Origin: Comamonas koreensis
GTDB lineage: Bacteria; Pseudomonadota; Gammaproteobacteria; Burkholderiales; Burkholderiaceae_C
Assembly: GCF_021026195.1 (NCBI RefSeq)
Contig: NZ_JAJNCT010000005.1
Location: forward strand, 461,231-525,230
Reading direction: 5' to 3'
DNA length: 64,000 bases
Position 1 is the stretch's first letter. Every line of letters starts with the position of its first letter. The translations under genes were made by a program, and so were the position numbers. Below, piece after piece: positions 8,675 through 16,153 of this stretch. Under the pieces are notes generated by a model. The model saw only the letters and a list, made by a program, of their open reading frames with translations, was not told the origin of the DNA and ran no database searches.

Positions 8675-9436
8675 ATGACCTGGTCAGCCCAGCAGTACAG
8701 CCAGTTTGAAGCCGAACGCACCCGCCCCGTGCGTGATCTGGTGGCCGCCATCCCGAACACCGAAGTGCAGACCGCGATTGACCTGGGCTGCGGCCCCGGC
8801 AACTCCACCGAAGTGCTGCAGGCGCGCTACCCCGATGCGGCGGTGACAGGACTGGACAATGACGAAGACATGCTGCGCGCTGCACGCGAGCGCCTGCCGC
8901 AGACGCCGTTTGCGCTGGCCGATATTGGCAACTGGCAGGCCGCGCCGGCCGTGGATGTGATTCTGGCCAATGCCAGCCTGCAGTGGCTGCCCGACCACGC
9001 CCGCCTCTACCCGCAATTGCTGCAGCAACTGCGCACCGGCGGCAGCCTGGCGGTGCAGACGCCCGACAACCTGCAGGAGCCCGCCCATGTGCTGGCACGC
9101 GAGGTGGCCGCGCAAGGCCCCTGGGCCTCGCGCATCGGCGCGGTGCGCCACCCAGATCGGCACAACCTGGACTGGTACTACGCACTGCTGCAGCCGCTGT
9201 GCAGCCGGGTCGATGCCTGGCGCACCACCTATATGCACCCGCTGGCCAACCACGAGGCGGTGGTGGAATGGTTCAAGGGCTCGGCGCTGCGCCCGTTTTT
9301 GGCGCAGCTGGATGCGCAGGAGAAGACCCAGTACCTGGCCGACTACCTGGCCGCCATCCGCCAGGCCTACCCGGCGCTGCCCAGCGGCACGGTGCTGCTG
9401 CCCTTCCCCCGGATCTTTATTGTGGTCACTCTTTGA
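8675..9436 (+). CDS. tam: Trans-aconitate 2-methyltransferase
   Basis: A 253-residue class I SAM-dependent methyltransferase. The SAM-binding motif AIDLGCGPGNSTEVL is at about residues 34-48, followed by the acidic pair in VTGLDNDEDML. The MTWSAQQYSQFEAERTRPVRDLVAAI N-terminus (written here only as family landmark pieces, WSAQQY and ERTRPVRDL) and the ANASLQWLPDH active-site segment are those of Tam. Known Tam methylates trans-aconitate, a by-product that inhibits aconitase, in the cytosol. The start follows an AAGGAG site 8 bases upstream. It is convergent with ribE. Confidence 0.92.
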   Translation: MTWSAQQYSQFEAERTRPVRDLVAAIPNTEVQTAIDLGCGPGNSTEVLQARYPDAAVTGLDNDEDMLRAARERLPQTPFALADIGNWQAAPAVDVILANASLQWLPDHARLYPQLLQQLRTGGSLAVQTPDNLQEPAHVLAREVAAQGPWASRIGAVRHPDRHNLDWYYALLQPLCSRVDAWRTTYMHPLANHEAVVEWFKGSALRPFLAQLDAQEKTQYLADYLAAIRQAYPALPSGTVLLPFPRIFIVVTL

Positions 9437-9451
9437 TGTAGGCCTTGTGCA

Positions 9452-10159
9452 TCAAGCCTTGGGCAACTGCGGTGGTGTGACCAGGTCTTCCAGGCTCAGG
9501 CCCTTCTCACGCAGCAGCGCTTCGAGCAGGGGTTTGAGTTGGCCCAGGCTCTCGTCCACCGCTTCGCGTACGGTGTCCACCACCACCTGGGTGCTGCGCT
9601 CGATCTCGATGTTCAGGCGGTCACCGGCGCGCTTGTCGCCAAACACGGTCATGCGCAGGGTCTCGGGAATCAGCCAGACCTCGAACCAGCCTTCCTGGCG
9701 GTTGACCTCGGCAACGGTCAGGCTGGCGCCGTTGATGGCGATATAGCCCTTGGCAAACACATAGCGGCGAAAGGCCTCGGGCACCGCCACGCGCATCACA
9801 TGGTTGTTGTCGAACTGGCGCACCTGCACCAAGGTGCCGGTAAAGTCCACGTGGCCCGACAGCGGGTGGCCGCCAATCTCGGCGCCATCCTTGGCCGCGC
9901 GCTCCACATTCACTGGTGAGCCCAGCGCCAGCGCACCCAGGGTGGTGATGTTCAGGCTCTGCTGCATCACATCAAAGCGCGCGTGCGTGGGGTCCAGCAA
10001 CTCGGTCACCGTCAGGCACACGCCGTCGTGCGACACGCTGGCCCCTATCGCCAGGTCTTCGCAAAAGCCATCGGGAAAGGCCACGGTAAAGCTCCGCAGC
10101 CCCGGTTGGTCGTCGATCGCGCTGATGCGCGCCACTGCCTGAATAATGCCGGTAAACAC
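9452..10159 (-). CDS. ribE: Riboflavin synthase, alpha subunit
   Basis: A 235-residue enzyme that dismutates two 6,7-dimethyl-8-ribityllumazine molecules into riboflavin. It has two lumazine-binding barrels: the first opens with FTGIIQAV and contains SHDGVCLTV, the second contains GHVDFTGTL and INGASLTVAEV. The start is GTG at 10159, because the invariant FTGIIQ motif follows at once and an AAGGAG site is placed 7 bases upstream. Other rib genes are not adjacent and no FMN riboswitch is seen here. The C-terminus is somewhat longer than the usual 200-220 residues. Confidence 0.95.
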   Translation of the reverse strand: MFTGIIQAVARISAIDDQPGLRSFTVAFPDGFCEDLAIGASVSHDGVCLTVTELLDPTHARFDVMQQSLNITTLGALALGSPVNVERAAKDGAEIGGHPLSGHVDFTGTLVQVRQFDNNHVMRVAVPEAFRRYVFAKGYIAINGASLTVAEVNRQEGWFEVWLIPETLRMTVFGDKRAGDRLNIEIERSTQVVVDTVREAVDESLGQLKPLLEALLREKGLSLEDLVTPPQLPKA

Positions 10160-10206
10160 AGCCCACTCCTTACAGCGCTGGCCCCGTCGTGGCCAGCTGC
10201 TCACTC

Positions 10207-10257
10207 AAAAAAATAAAACCCGCCCGCCGCCCCTGGATTGGATGGCTGTGAGCGGGC
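10207..10257 (-). terminator. Probable intrinsic terminator of pmbA
   Basis: On the minus strand GCCCGC and GCGGGC arms enclose a GC-rich loop and are followed by TTTTATTTTTTT. It lies between the pmbA stop (10282) and the ribE start, so ribE should have its own promoter or depend on read-through. Confidence 0.6.
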
Positions 10258-10281
10258 TGGACGCTATTCAGCGGCGCGGGA

Positions 10282-11682
10282 TCAGGACCCTGCCACCTTC
10301 ATGCGGTTGATCAGGATGCTGCCCAGGGTCTTGGAGCCGGCGTTGTACGCATCGGCGCCCACGGCTTCGATGCCCTTGAACATGTCCTTGAGGTTGCCAG
10401 CAATGGTGATCTCTTCGACCGGGAAGGCGATCTGGCCGTTTTCCACCCAGAAACCACTGGCGCCGCGCGAGTAATCACCGGTGACCGGGTTCACGCCCTG
10501 GCCCATCAGCTCGATCACAAACAGACCCGTGCCCAGCTTTTGCAGCATGGCGTTGAGGTCGTCCGAAGGGCGGGTCTTGGTCGAGTAGAAATGCAGGTTG
10601 TGGGCGCCGCCGGCATTGCCGGTGGTGCGCATGCTCAGCTTGCGGGCCGAATAGGTAGACAGGAAATAGCCGGCCACCTTGCCATCCTCGATCACCGAGC
10701 GCTTGGCCACACGCACGCCTTCGTCGTCATAAGGCGCACTGCCCTTGCCGCCGATGATGAACGGGTCTTCAACCAGCTGGATGTGCTTGGGGAACACCTT
10801 CTTGCCCAGCGAATGCAGCAAAAAGGAGCTGCGGCGGTAGAGCGCGCCACCGCTGATGGCCTGCACCAGCGAGCCCACCAGGCCGGCGGCCAGCGGGGCA
10901 TCGAACAGCACCGGGCATTCGGTGGTAGGGATCTTGCGGGCGCCCAGGCGCGAGAGTGCGCGCTCGGCAGCATACCGGCCTACCACGGCAGGGTCAGCCA
11001 GGTCGCTGGCGCGGCGCATGCTGCTGTACCAGGCATCGCGCTGCATGTCCGCGCCCTTGCCGGCAATCGGTGCCACCGACAGGCTGTGGCGCGAGCTGGC
11101 ATAACCACCGGCAAAACCGTTGGTGTGGGCGCTGTAGAAATGGCTTTGCTGGGCCGATACACCGGCGCCTTCGCTGTTGGTGATGCGCTTGTCGGTGGCA
11201 AAGGCCGCCGCCTCGCACTGCAGGGCCAATTGGGCCGCCGCTTCGCTGTCAATGGCCCAAGGATGGAATAGCTCCAGTTCGCGGTGCTCGGCTGCTGGCA
11301 CAATATCGGCTGCGTCGGGCAGACCTGCGATAGGGTCCTCGGCGGTGAAGCGTGCAATGTCATAGGCCGCCTGCACGGTGCGCTGCACTGCTTCGGCAGA
11401 GAAGTCGGACGTGCTGGCATTGCCACGGCGCTTGCCCAGATACACCGTCACTCCCAGTGATTTGTCCCGGTTGCGCTCCACCGTCTCCAGCTCGCCCTTG
11501 CGCACACTCACCGACAGACCGGAGCCTTCGGAGGCATCGGCCCCGGCATCGGTCGCACCGAGTTTTTTGGCATGCGAGAGCGCCTGCTCGACGAGATCTT
11601 TGAAAAATGCGCGGCTGTAACTGAAGCCGGACTCAGCCTTGGCATCGCCTTGGCTGTTGGAGCTGGATACGGATTTATTCAT
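10282..11682 (-). CDS. pmbA: Metalloprotease PmbA/TldE
   Basis: A 466-residue member of the TldD/PmbA family, which acts as a TldD-TldE heterodimer in the cytosol to degrade unfolded or modified peptides. Landmarks are SVRKGELETVERNRDKSLGV near residue 60, the RRSSFLLHSLGKKVF segment, GVRVAKRSVIEDG, and the C-terminal SRGASGFWVENGQIAFPVEEITIAGNL in parts. PmbA lacks the HExxxH zinc motif of TldD, and none is seen. The ATG at 11682 is preferred over the longer frame, whose N-terminal part overlaps the divergent promoter region. tldD is not in the window. It is divergent from yjgA, as is common in betaproteobacteria. Confidence 0.93.
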   Translation of the reverse strand: MNKSVSSSNSQGDAKAESGFSYSRAFFKDLVEQALSHAKKLGATDAGADASEGSGLSVSVRKGELETVERNRDKSLGVTVYLGKRRGNASTSDFSAEAVQRTVQAAYDIARFTAEDPIAGLPDAADIVPAAEHRELELFHPWAIDSEAAAQLALQCEAAAFATDKRITNSEGAGVSAQQSHFYSAHTNGFAGGYASSRHSLSVAPIAGKGADMQRDAWYSSMRRASDLADPAVVGRYAAERALSRLGARKIPTTECPVLFDAPLAAGLVGSLVQAISGGALYRRSSFLLHSLGKKVFPKHIQLVEDPFIIGGKGSAPYDDEGVRVAKRSVIEDGKVAGYFLSTYSARKLSMRTTGNAGGAHNLHFYSTKTRPSDDLNAMLQKLGTGLFVIELMGQGVNPVTGDYSRGASGFWVENGQIAFPVEEITIAGNLKDMFKGIEAVGADAYNAGSKTLGSILINRMKVAGS

Positions 11683-11707
11683 ACTGCCCGCTATGATACT
11701 GATAACC

Positions 11708-11744
11708 GCCATCGCCCAGGCACTGCGCCGGGCGATGGCCTTTT
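11708..11744 (+). terminator. Terminator-like hairpin in the yjgA leader
   Basis: Perfect 10-bp arms GCCATCGCCC and GGGCGATGGC enclose a 12-base loop and are followed by CTTTTG. It lies in the 80-bp gap between the divergent pmbA and yjgA genes and ends about 19 bp before the yjgA ATG. It reads as a Rho-independent terminator in the yjgA direction, so it is either an attenuator or a protein-binding leader structure. Confidence 0.55.
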
Positions 11745-11762
11745 GAACAAAAGCATTTAACC

Positions 11763-12449
11763 ATGTCACGCAAACCCAAAAAAGGCTATTTCGTTCGCGG
11801 CAAGTTCGTGGCCGAAGGCAGCGAGCTCGATATCGAACTCAAGGCCGAGCTCAAAGGCACCACCGAGTCGAGCAAGTCCGACCTGAAAAAGGAGATGGAT
11901 GACCTGCAAGACCTGGGCAAAGAGCTGCTGACCTTGCGCAGCGACCTCTTCAAGCGCCTGGAATTGCCTGAAATCCTGAGCAATGCGCTGGCCGAGGCCA
12001 AGCGCATCACCAATTTCGAGGGCAAGCGCCGCCAGATGCAGTACATCGGCAAGCTGATGCGCAAGCTCGAAGACAGCGAAATTGCTGCGATCAAGGCAGC
12101 GCTGTCCGAGCAAAAGGAAGGCTCCAGCCTGGAAAAGGCCCTGCTGCATGCCGCCGAGCAGTGGCGCGACCGCATGATCGTCAGCGACGATGCGGTGGCC
12201 CAGTGGATCAACGAAGCCCCCGATACCGACATCCAGCAACTGCGCTCCCTGGTGCGCCAGGCCCGCAAGGACATGCCAGGCGCCCACGAGGCCAATGTGC
12301 AGGAATCCACCGGCCAGGCGCCCCGCAAGGGCCGCGCCTACCGCGAGCTGTTCCAGCTGGTGCGCGACCATGTGATGGCCGCCCACAGCGCCAGCCGCAG
12401 CAGCACGAGCGCCGCCGAAGACGGCGACGACGACGATGACCAGGCCTGA
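11763..12449 (+). CDS. yjgA: Ribosome-associated protein YjgA (DUF615, DarP)
   Basis: A 228-residue hydrophilic protein of the YjgA/DarP family, which in E. coli associates with late 50S ribosomal intermediates. The segments ELPEILSNALAEAKRITNFEGKRRQMQYIGKLMRK (landmarks LAEAKRI and RRQMQYIGKLMR, about residues 77-101) and RDRMIVSD are characteristic. The N-terminal RKPKKGYFVRGKFV piece and the very acidic C-terminus (EDGDDDDDQA) flank the helical core. It is divergent from pmbA and followed 22 bp later by mogA, probably in one transcript. Confidence 0.93.
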   Translation: MSRKPKKGYFVRGKFVAEGSELDIELKAELKGTTESSKSDLKKEMDDLQDLGKELLTLRSDLFKRLELPEILSNALAEAKRITNFEGKRRQMQYIGKLMRKLEDSEIAAIKAALSEQKEGSSLEKALLHAAEQWRDRMIVSDDAVAQWINEAPDTDIQQLRSLVRQARKDMPGAHEANVQESTGQAPRKGRAYRELFQLVRDHVMAAHSASRSSTSAAEDGDDDDDQA

Positions 12450-12471
12450 TGGCAGCGCAACAGGGCAAGCG

Positions 12472-13068
12472 ATGAGCAGCAGCTACGACACCGTCAAGAT
12501 TGGCCTCGTGTCCATCAGCGACCGCGCCAGCACCGGCGTTTACGAAGACAAGGGCCTGCCTGCCCTGCAGGACTGGCTGGGCCGCGCGCTGCGCAACCCG
12601 CTGCAGTACGAGACCCGGCTGATTGCCGACGATCAGGCGCTGATCAGCCAAACCCTGGTCGAGCTGGTGGACGCCGGCTGCGCGCTGGTGCTGACCACCG
12701 GCGGCACGGGGCCTGCACCGCGCGATGTGACGCCCGAAGCGACCCTGGCTATCGCTGACAAGGTGATGCCCGGCTTTGGCGAACAGATGCGCCAGATCAG
12801 CCTGCAGTTTGTACCGACCGCGATTCTGTCGCGCCAGGTGGCCGTCATCCGGGGCAGCAGCCTGGTCATCAACCTGCCCGGCCAGCCCAAGGCGATTGCC
12901 CAGACCCTGGAAGGCCTGAAGGACGCCGAAGGCCAGCAGCAGGTGCCCGGCATCTTTGCGGCCGTGCCCTACTGCGTGGACCTGATTGGCGGCCCCTATC
13001 TGCAAACCGACGAAGCCGTTTGCAAGGCATTTCGCCCCAAGGGCGCCGAGCGGCCCAGCACGAGCTAA
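12472..13068 (+). CDS. mogA: Molybdopterin adenylyltransferase
   Basis: A 198-residue cytosolic enzyme that adenylates molybdopterin before molybdenum insertion. The MoCF signature TTGGTGPAPRDVTPEA is at about residues 75-90, and GLVSISDRAS near the N-terminus and SRQVAVIRGSSLVINLPGQP are typical of MogA. The ATG at 12472 starts the conserved N-terminus; a start at 12436 inside the yjgA end is possible but adds unrelated residues. It probably forms an operon with yjgA. Confidence 0.94.
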   Translation: MSSSYDTVKIGLVSISDRASTGVYEDKGLPALQDWLGRALRNPLQYETRLIADDQALISQTLVELVDAGCALVLTTGGTGPAPRDVTPEATLAIADKVMPGFGEQMRQISLQFVPTAILSRQVAVIRGSSLVINLPGQPKAIAQTLEGLKDAEGQQQVPGIFAAVPYCVDLIGGPYLQTDEAVCKAFRPKGAERPSTS

Positions 13069-13094
13069 GCGTTCCACACCGCCGATAACCGCCC

Positions 13095-13130
13095 AGAGCG
13101 CGAAATGTGTACACAGTTTCGCGCTCTTTG
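13095..13130 (+). terminator. Probable terminator after mogA
   Basis: 11-bp arms AGAGCGCGAAA and TTTCGCGCTCT flank an 11-base loop (itself containing GTGTACAC) and are followed by a short TTTG. It starts 27 bp after the mogA stop. The T tract is short, so strength is uncertain. Confidence 0.6.
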
Positions 13131-13363
13131 CATTCCAGGCCACGAATGTCCCGGGGCTTTTTGGCGGCGGCGGCCATCGGCACAGGCAGCGGCATTTTTT
13201 GGTTAAATGCCTGCTTGCCGCCTTGCCTCTGCCATTTTTGTAGGGCGGTGGTTCTTCATTTCGGCGCCCTCGCCCCACCCGCTTCTTCCTCTATCCAAGC
13301 CATAGGCCCGCAGTGCCAAGCGGCGCTTGGTGATCGCGGCCCGGGCAGCGCGCCCAGCGCCCC
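13131..13363. other. Intergenic region before the Bcr/CflA gene
   Basis: This stretch holds no convincing coding frame. A short inverted repeat around GGCATTTTTTGG and TTAAATGCC is visible near 13191-13211. The promoter of the downstream exporter must lie here, but no clear -35/-10 pair was recognised. Confidence 0.4.
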
Positions 13364-14572
13364 ATGCAAAAGTCACCCGTTACGCTCACCCTGCTGTTTG
13401 CCCTGTGCACCATGATTGGTCCGCTGGGCATCGATACCTACCTGCCCTCTTTCCATGCCATTGGGCAGGAGTTTGGCGCCTCGCCCATTGCAGTCCAGCA
13501 AACCCTGAGCGTCTATGTCTTTGCGATGGCCAGCACCATGCTGTTCTACGGCACGCTCAGCGACACCTTTGGCCGCCGCCTGGTGCTGATGGTCTCGGCC
13601 ATCGGCTACGGCATCACCTCGCTGGCAGCAGCCTTTGCCGGCTCGATTGAATCGCTGGTGCTGATGCGCCTGGTGCAGGGTCTGTGCGCCGGCTCGGGCA
13701 TGGTCATCGTGCGCGCGATGGTGCAGGACCAGCACCAGGGAGCCGAGGCGCAGCGCATGATGGCGCTGGTGATGATGGTGTTTGGCCTGGCCCCTGCCTT
13801 GGCGCCCGTGCTGGGCGGCTGGCTGCAAAGCCATGGCGGCTGGCGCTACAGCTTCTATTTCCTGTCGGGCTTTGGCGTCTTGCTGGCGCTGCTGATCTGG
13901 CGCCAGCTGCCCGAAACCCTGCCGCCCGAGCGCCGCACGCCGCTGAAGCTGCGCATTATTGCCGGCAACTACCTGCAGGCGCTGCGCAACCGCAAGTTCC
14001 GCACCATGCTCATCGGCCTGGCGCTGATGGCCGGTGCCAACTCGATCTACATCAGCTCGGCCGCCGAGTTTGTGATGACCATCCTCGGCATGGACGAAAC
14101 GGCGCTGGGCTGGCTGTTCATTCCGCTGATCGCCGGCACCATGCTGGGCTCAGCCATCTCCAGCGTGTTTGCCCGCCGCATTCCGCCCAACGTGCAAAAG
14201 CGCATCGGCTACGCCTGCCTGTTGGTCGCCTGCGCCTGCAACCTGCTCTACAACAGCCTCACCCAGCAACCCACCGTCCCCTGGGCCGTCCTGCCGATCA
14301 CGCTCTACACCTTTGGCATCTCGCAGCTGATGCCCATCCTGACCCTGGAAGCCATGGGCCAGTTCCCCCAGATGCGCGGCCTGGCCTCGTCCTTGCAGGG
14401 CTTCAGCCAGATGATGGTCTTCACCATCATCTCCGGCCTGGTGGCGCCGCAGCTCTTCCACAGCGGCCTGCTGCTGGCGCTGGGCCTGGCCGTGACGGTG
14501 CTGCTGGGGATGGCGGTGTTCGCCTGGGCATCGCGCATGCCGGATGCGCGGGGGGTTGGGCAGGTGGCTTGA
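13364..14572 (+). CDS. Bcr/CflA family multidrug efflux MFS transporter
   Basis: A 402-residue inner-membrane drug:proton antiporter with twelve predicted helices. The first helix contains MIGPLGIDTYLPSFHAIGQEF, the family-specific opening, and the MFS motif YGTLSDTFGRRLVLM is at loop 2-3 (about residues 62-77). RLVQGLCAGSGMVIVRAMVQD is the antiporter motif region. Known members export bicyclomycin, chloramphenicol or sulfonamides; the substrate here is unknown. It is convergent with the low-GC islet that follows. Confidence 0.92.
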   Translation: MQKSPVTLTLLFALCTMIGPLGIDTYLPSFHAIGQEFGASPIAVQQTLSVYVFAMASTMLFYGTLSDTFGRRLVLMVSAIGYGITSLAAAFAGSIESLVLMRLVQGLCAGSGMVIVRAMVQDQHQGAEAQRMMALVMMVFGLAPALAPVLGGWLQSHGGWRYSFYFLSGFGVLLALLIWRQLPETLPPERRTPLKLRIIAGNYLQALRNRKFRTMLIGLALMAGANSIYISSAAEFVMTILGMDETALGWLFIPLIAGTMLGSAISSVFARRIPPNVQKRIGYACLLVACACNLLYNSLTQQPTVPWAVLPITLYTFGISQLMPILTLEAMGQFPQMRGLASSLQGFSQMMVFTIISGLVAPQLFHSGLLLALGLAVTVLLGMAVFAWASRMPDARGVGQVA

Positions 14573-14674
14573 CTGGGCGGCGAATCGCAATCAAGCCCGT
14601 CGCAACAGCACTGCGGTGCCAAACAAATACCTTGAGATGCCGCCGTTACGACATGCTGCCAGACCGGCATCCTC

Positions 14675-14815
14675 TTATTCGGCTGCACTCGCCTTTAGCA
14701 GCATCGCATCCAGCTTCCCATTGCTCTGGTAGTTGATGAAGTCTCTCATAGCCTGAGATAACGGCTCTTCACAGACCACACGCCAGAATTTGCGCGTACC
14801 GAGCATGGGCTCCAT
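14675..14815 (-). pseudogene. Out-of-frame continuation of the small islet gene
   Basis: A 46-codon frame starting ATG GAG at 14815 and ending TAA at 14675. It reads as ordinary protein (EPMLGTRKFWRVV, then AMRDFINYQSNGKLDAMLL), whereas the overlapping end of the 14746-15048 frame (SPCSVRANSGVWSVKSRYL) looks random. The two frames meet at a run of four A residues at 14815-14818. One additional A would fuse them into one protein of about 124 residues. This suggests a frameshift, real or a sequencing error. A separate start at the ATG cannot be excluded. Confidence 0.5.
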
Positions 14816-15048
14816 TTTATGATCAACTCAGCTGCTGCATTGTGTGCCCCAGTGCGTAAAAAGTGCCTCAACAACCTCTCCGTGTCAGTCCTGGAGAGTT
14901 GCATGGACTGCAGCAACGTCAGCGCAAATGGGTAGTTGATTTTCCATACTTCTTTGATGAAGGCGACTCTCTCCTCCTCATCTTTGGACAAAAGCCAGCG
15001 GCGTAGATCACGCTCCTCCCTAGAGTCACTTGGGCGGAAACTAAACAT
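14746..15048 (-). CDS. Hypothetical small helical protein, probably frameshifted
   Basis: A 100-codon frame whose first 78 residues look genuine: charged and helical, with SREERDLRRWLLSKDEEERV, NYPFALTLLQSMQL and TERLLRHFLRTGAHNAAAE. The last 22 residues are low in plausibility and are replaced in another frame by a sensible continuation at 14675-14815. It lies 56 bp downstream of the ATP-grasp gene on the same strand, so both probably share one transcript. Base composition is less GC-rich than the neighbouring genes. I do not recognise a family and assign no function. Confidence 0.55.
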   Translation of the reverse strand: MFSFRPSDSREERDLRRWLLSKDEEERVAFIKEVWKINYPFALTLLQSMQLSRTDTERLLRHFLRTGAHNAAAELIIKWSPCSVRANSGVWSVKSRYLRL

Positions 15049-15104
15049 GTCTGCGGTGTATCACATCGTGGATAACGCCCAGGCGCTTAGAAAGATCTCA
15101 GTAC

Positions 15105-15887
15105 CTATCGACTGCCGATCAGCATCGACATGAACTGCGAGGCAGACCACAGCTTCCGATCTGACACCTGCCCATCGCCCAGCTCGATAAGACGCAACCT
15201 GCCTTGTGTTGAAAACACGGTATCCACGGAATAAAAACGGCTGTTGATTCGCTGAGCAATTGCTTGCACCAAAGCTGGTGCATCGCCCTCACTCGCATAC
15301 GCCTTGCCATTCCACACAAAGTAGCGCCTTTCCGTATCCGGCACCAGCTCCTCGAACTCACGGATGCAGACGCCTCCTTCAATGGAGCCTCTGAATTTTT
15401 CAATCAGTGCAACTACAGATGCAATTTCGCCTGCAGTGTCGGCGGCGGATCCACGAGAAGTCGTCAGCGATTTCACATAGTCCTTCACAAAGTACCTGGA
15501 CCAGGAAAGCCCCGCCACCGCGGCTTCAAAATCGGCATCCTTGGGCACCACCACGGTACTGGGCGTGAATTCCGTGCATGAGGAATACCATTCCGGCAGA
15601 TAGTGGCACAGACGATATTGCGAAGGATTGCTTATCGGGACAGCTCCGCGCATGACGATCGCCTTGTGGAGCATGGCGTATTCCTCAGGGGAAAGCATCC
15701 ACCCTCTGTACAACAGCTCTTCGCCTTCAATAAGCGCAGGACGCACTTTGAATTCGCCCTGCTGGAAGTCTTCAAGCGAGAAGAGAAGGCAAGCAATTCC
15801 GGCAGCCTTTGCAGCTTGCATTTCCTGGACATAAGGCTCATCAGCAACCAATTTATTGAATGGATCCGAGGGAAAAAGGATTTGCAT
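15105..15887 (-). CDS. ATP-grasp protein, R2K/DUF4343-like
   Basis: About 260 residues of an ATP-grasp-type enzyme. The N-terminal part (MQILFPSDPFN) resembles the opening of R2K-clade ATP-grasps. The central RYFVKDYVKSL (about residues 112-122) carries the nucleotide-binding lysines, CIREFEEL and RRYFVWNGK are the arginine/beta-strand core, and LIELGDGQVSD near the C-terminus supplies metal-binding acidic residues. R2K enzymes are known mostly from conflict and peptide-modification contexts; the substrate here is unknown. The ATG at 15887 was chosen over the frame opening at 15956 because the domain starts there. Lower GC than the flanks suggests acquisition by transfer. Confidence 0.68.
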   Translation of the reverse strand: MQILFPSDPFNKLVADEPYVQEMQAAKAAGIACLLFSLEDFQQGEFKVRPALIEGEELLYRGWMLSPEEYAMLHKAIVMRGAVPISNPSQYRLCHYLPEWYSSCTEFTPSTVVVPKDADFEAAVAGLSWSRYFVKDYVKSLTTSRGSAADTAGEIASVVALIEKFRGSIEGGVCIREFEELVPDTERRYFVWNGKAYASEGDAPALVQAIAQRINSRFYSVDTVFSTQGRLRLIELGDGQVSDRKLWSASQFMSMLIGSR

Positions 15888-16082
15888 GATTTGCTCGTTA
15901 TCAACGCCCAGAAATGTCAGCAACCCGAGCGCACTGCAGCGCCTCAGCGGCTGCATTCACACTTGGCGTCGAGTCAACCCAAGCATCCTAGCAGTCCAAG
16001 CGCAACGCAGCACCAACATTTGAACCCTGAGCCGCACAAGAAACCTTGTCCGTTGCAAACAGAGTCGGGGGTATCGATCCCC

Positions 16083-16123
16083 AAAAAAAAACCGCCAGGG
16101 CACCCCAAGGCACCACTGGCGGT
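16083..16123 (-). terminator. Intrinsic terminator of the glycerophosphodiesterase gene
   Basis: On the minus strand ACCGCCAG and CTGGCGGT pair around a 17-base loop and are followed by an unbroken run of eight to nine T residues. It lies 30 bp after the stop at 16154. This is one of the clearest terminators in the window. Confidence 0.85.
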
Positions 16124-16153
16124 CAACTACCTATCCAAGACCACAGCAGTAGA

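Noticed and set aside
8574-9185. Extended N-terminus of the LysR gene at 7644-8573
   Set aside because: It overlaps tam on the other strand and adds sequence without a domain before the canonical MELRQLR start.
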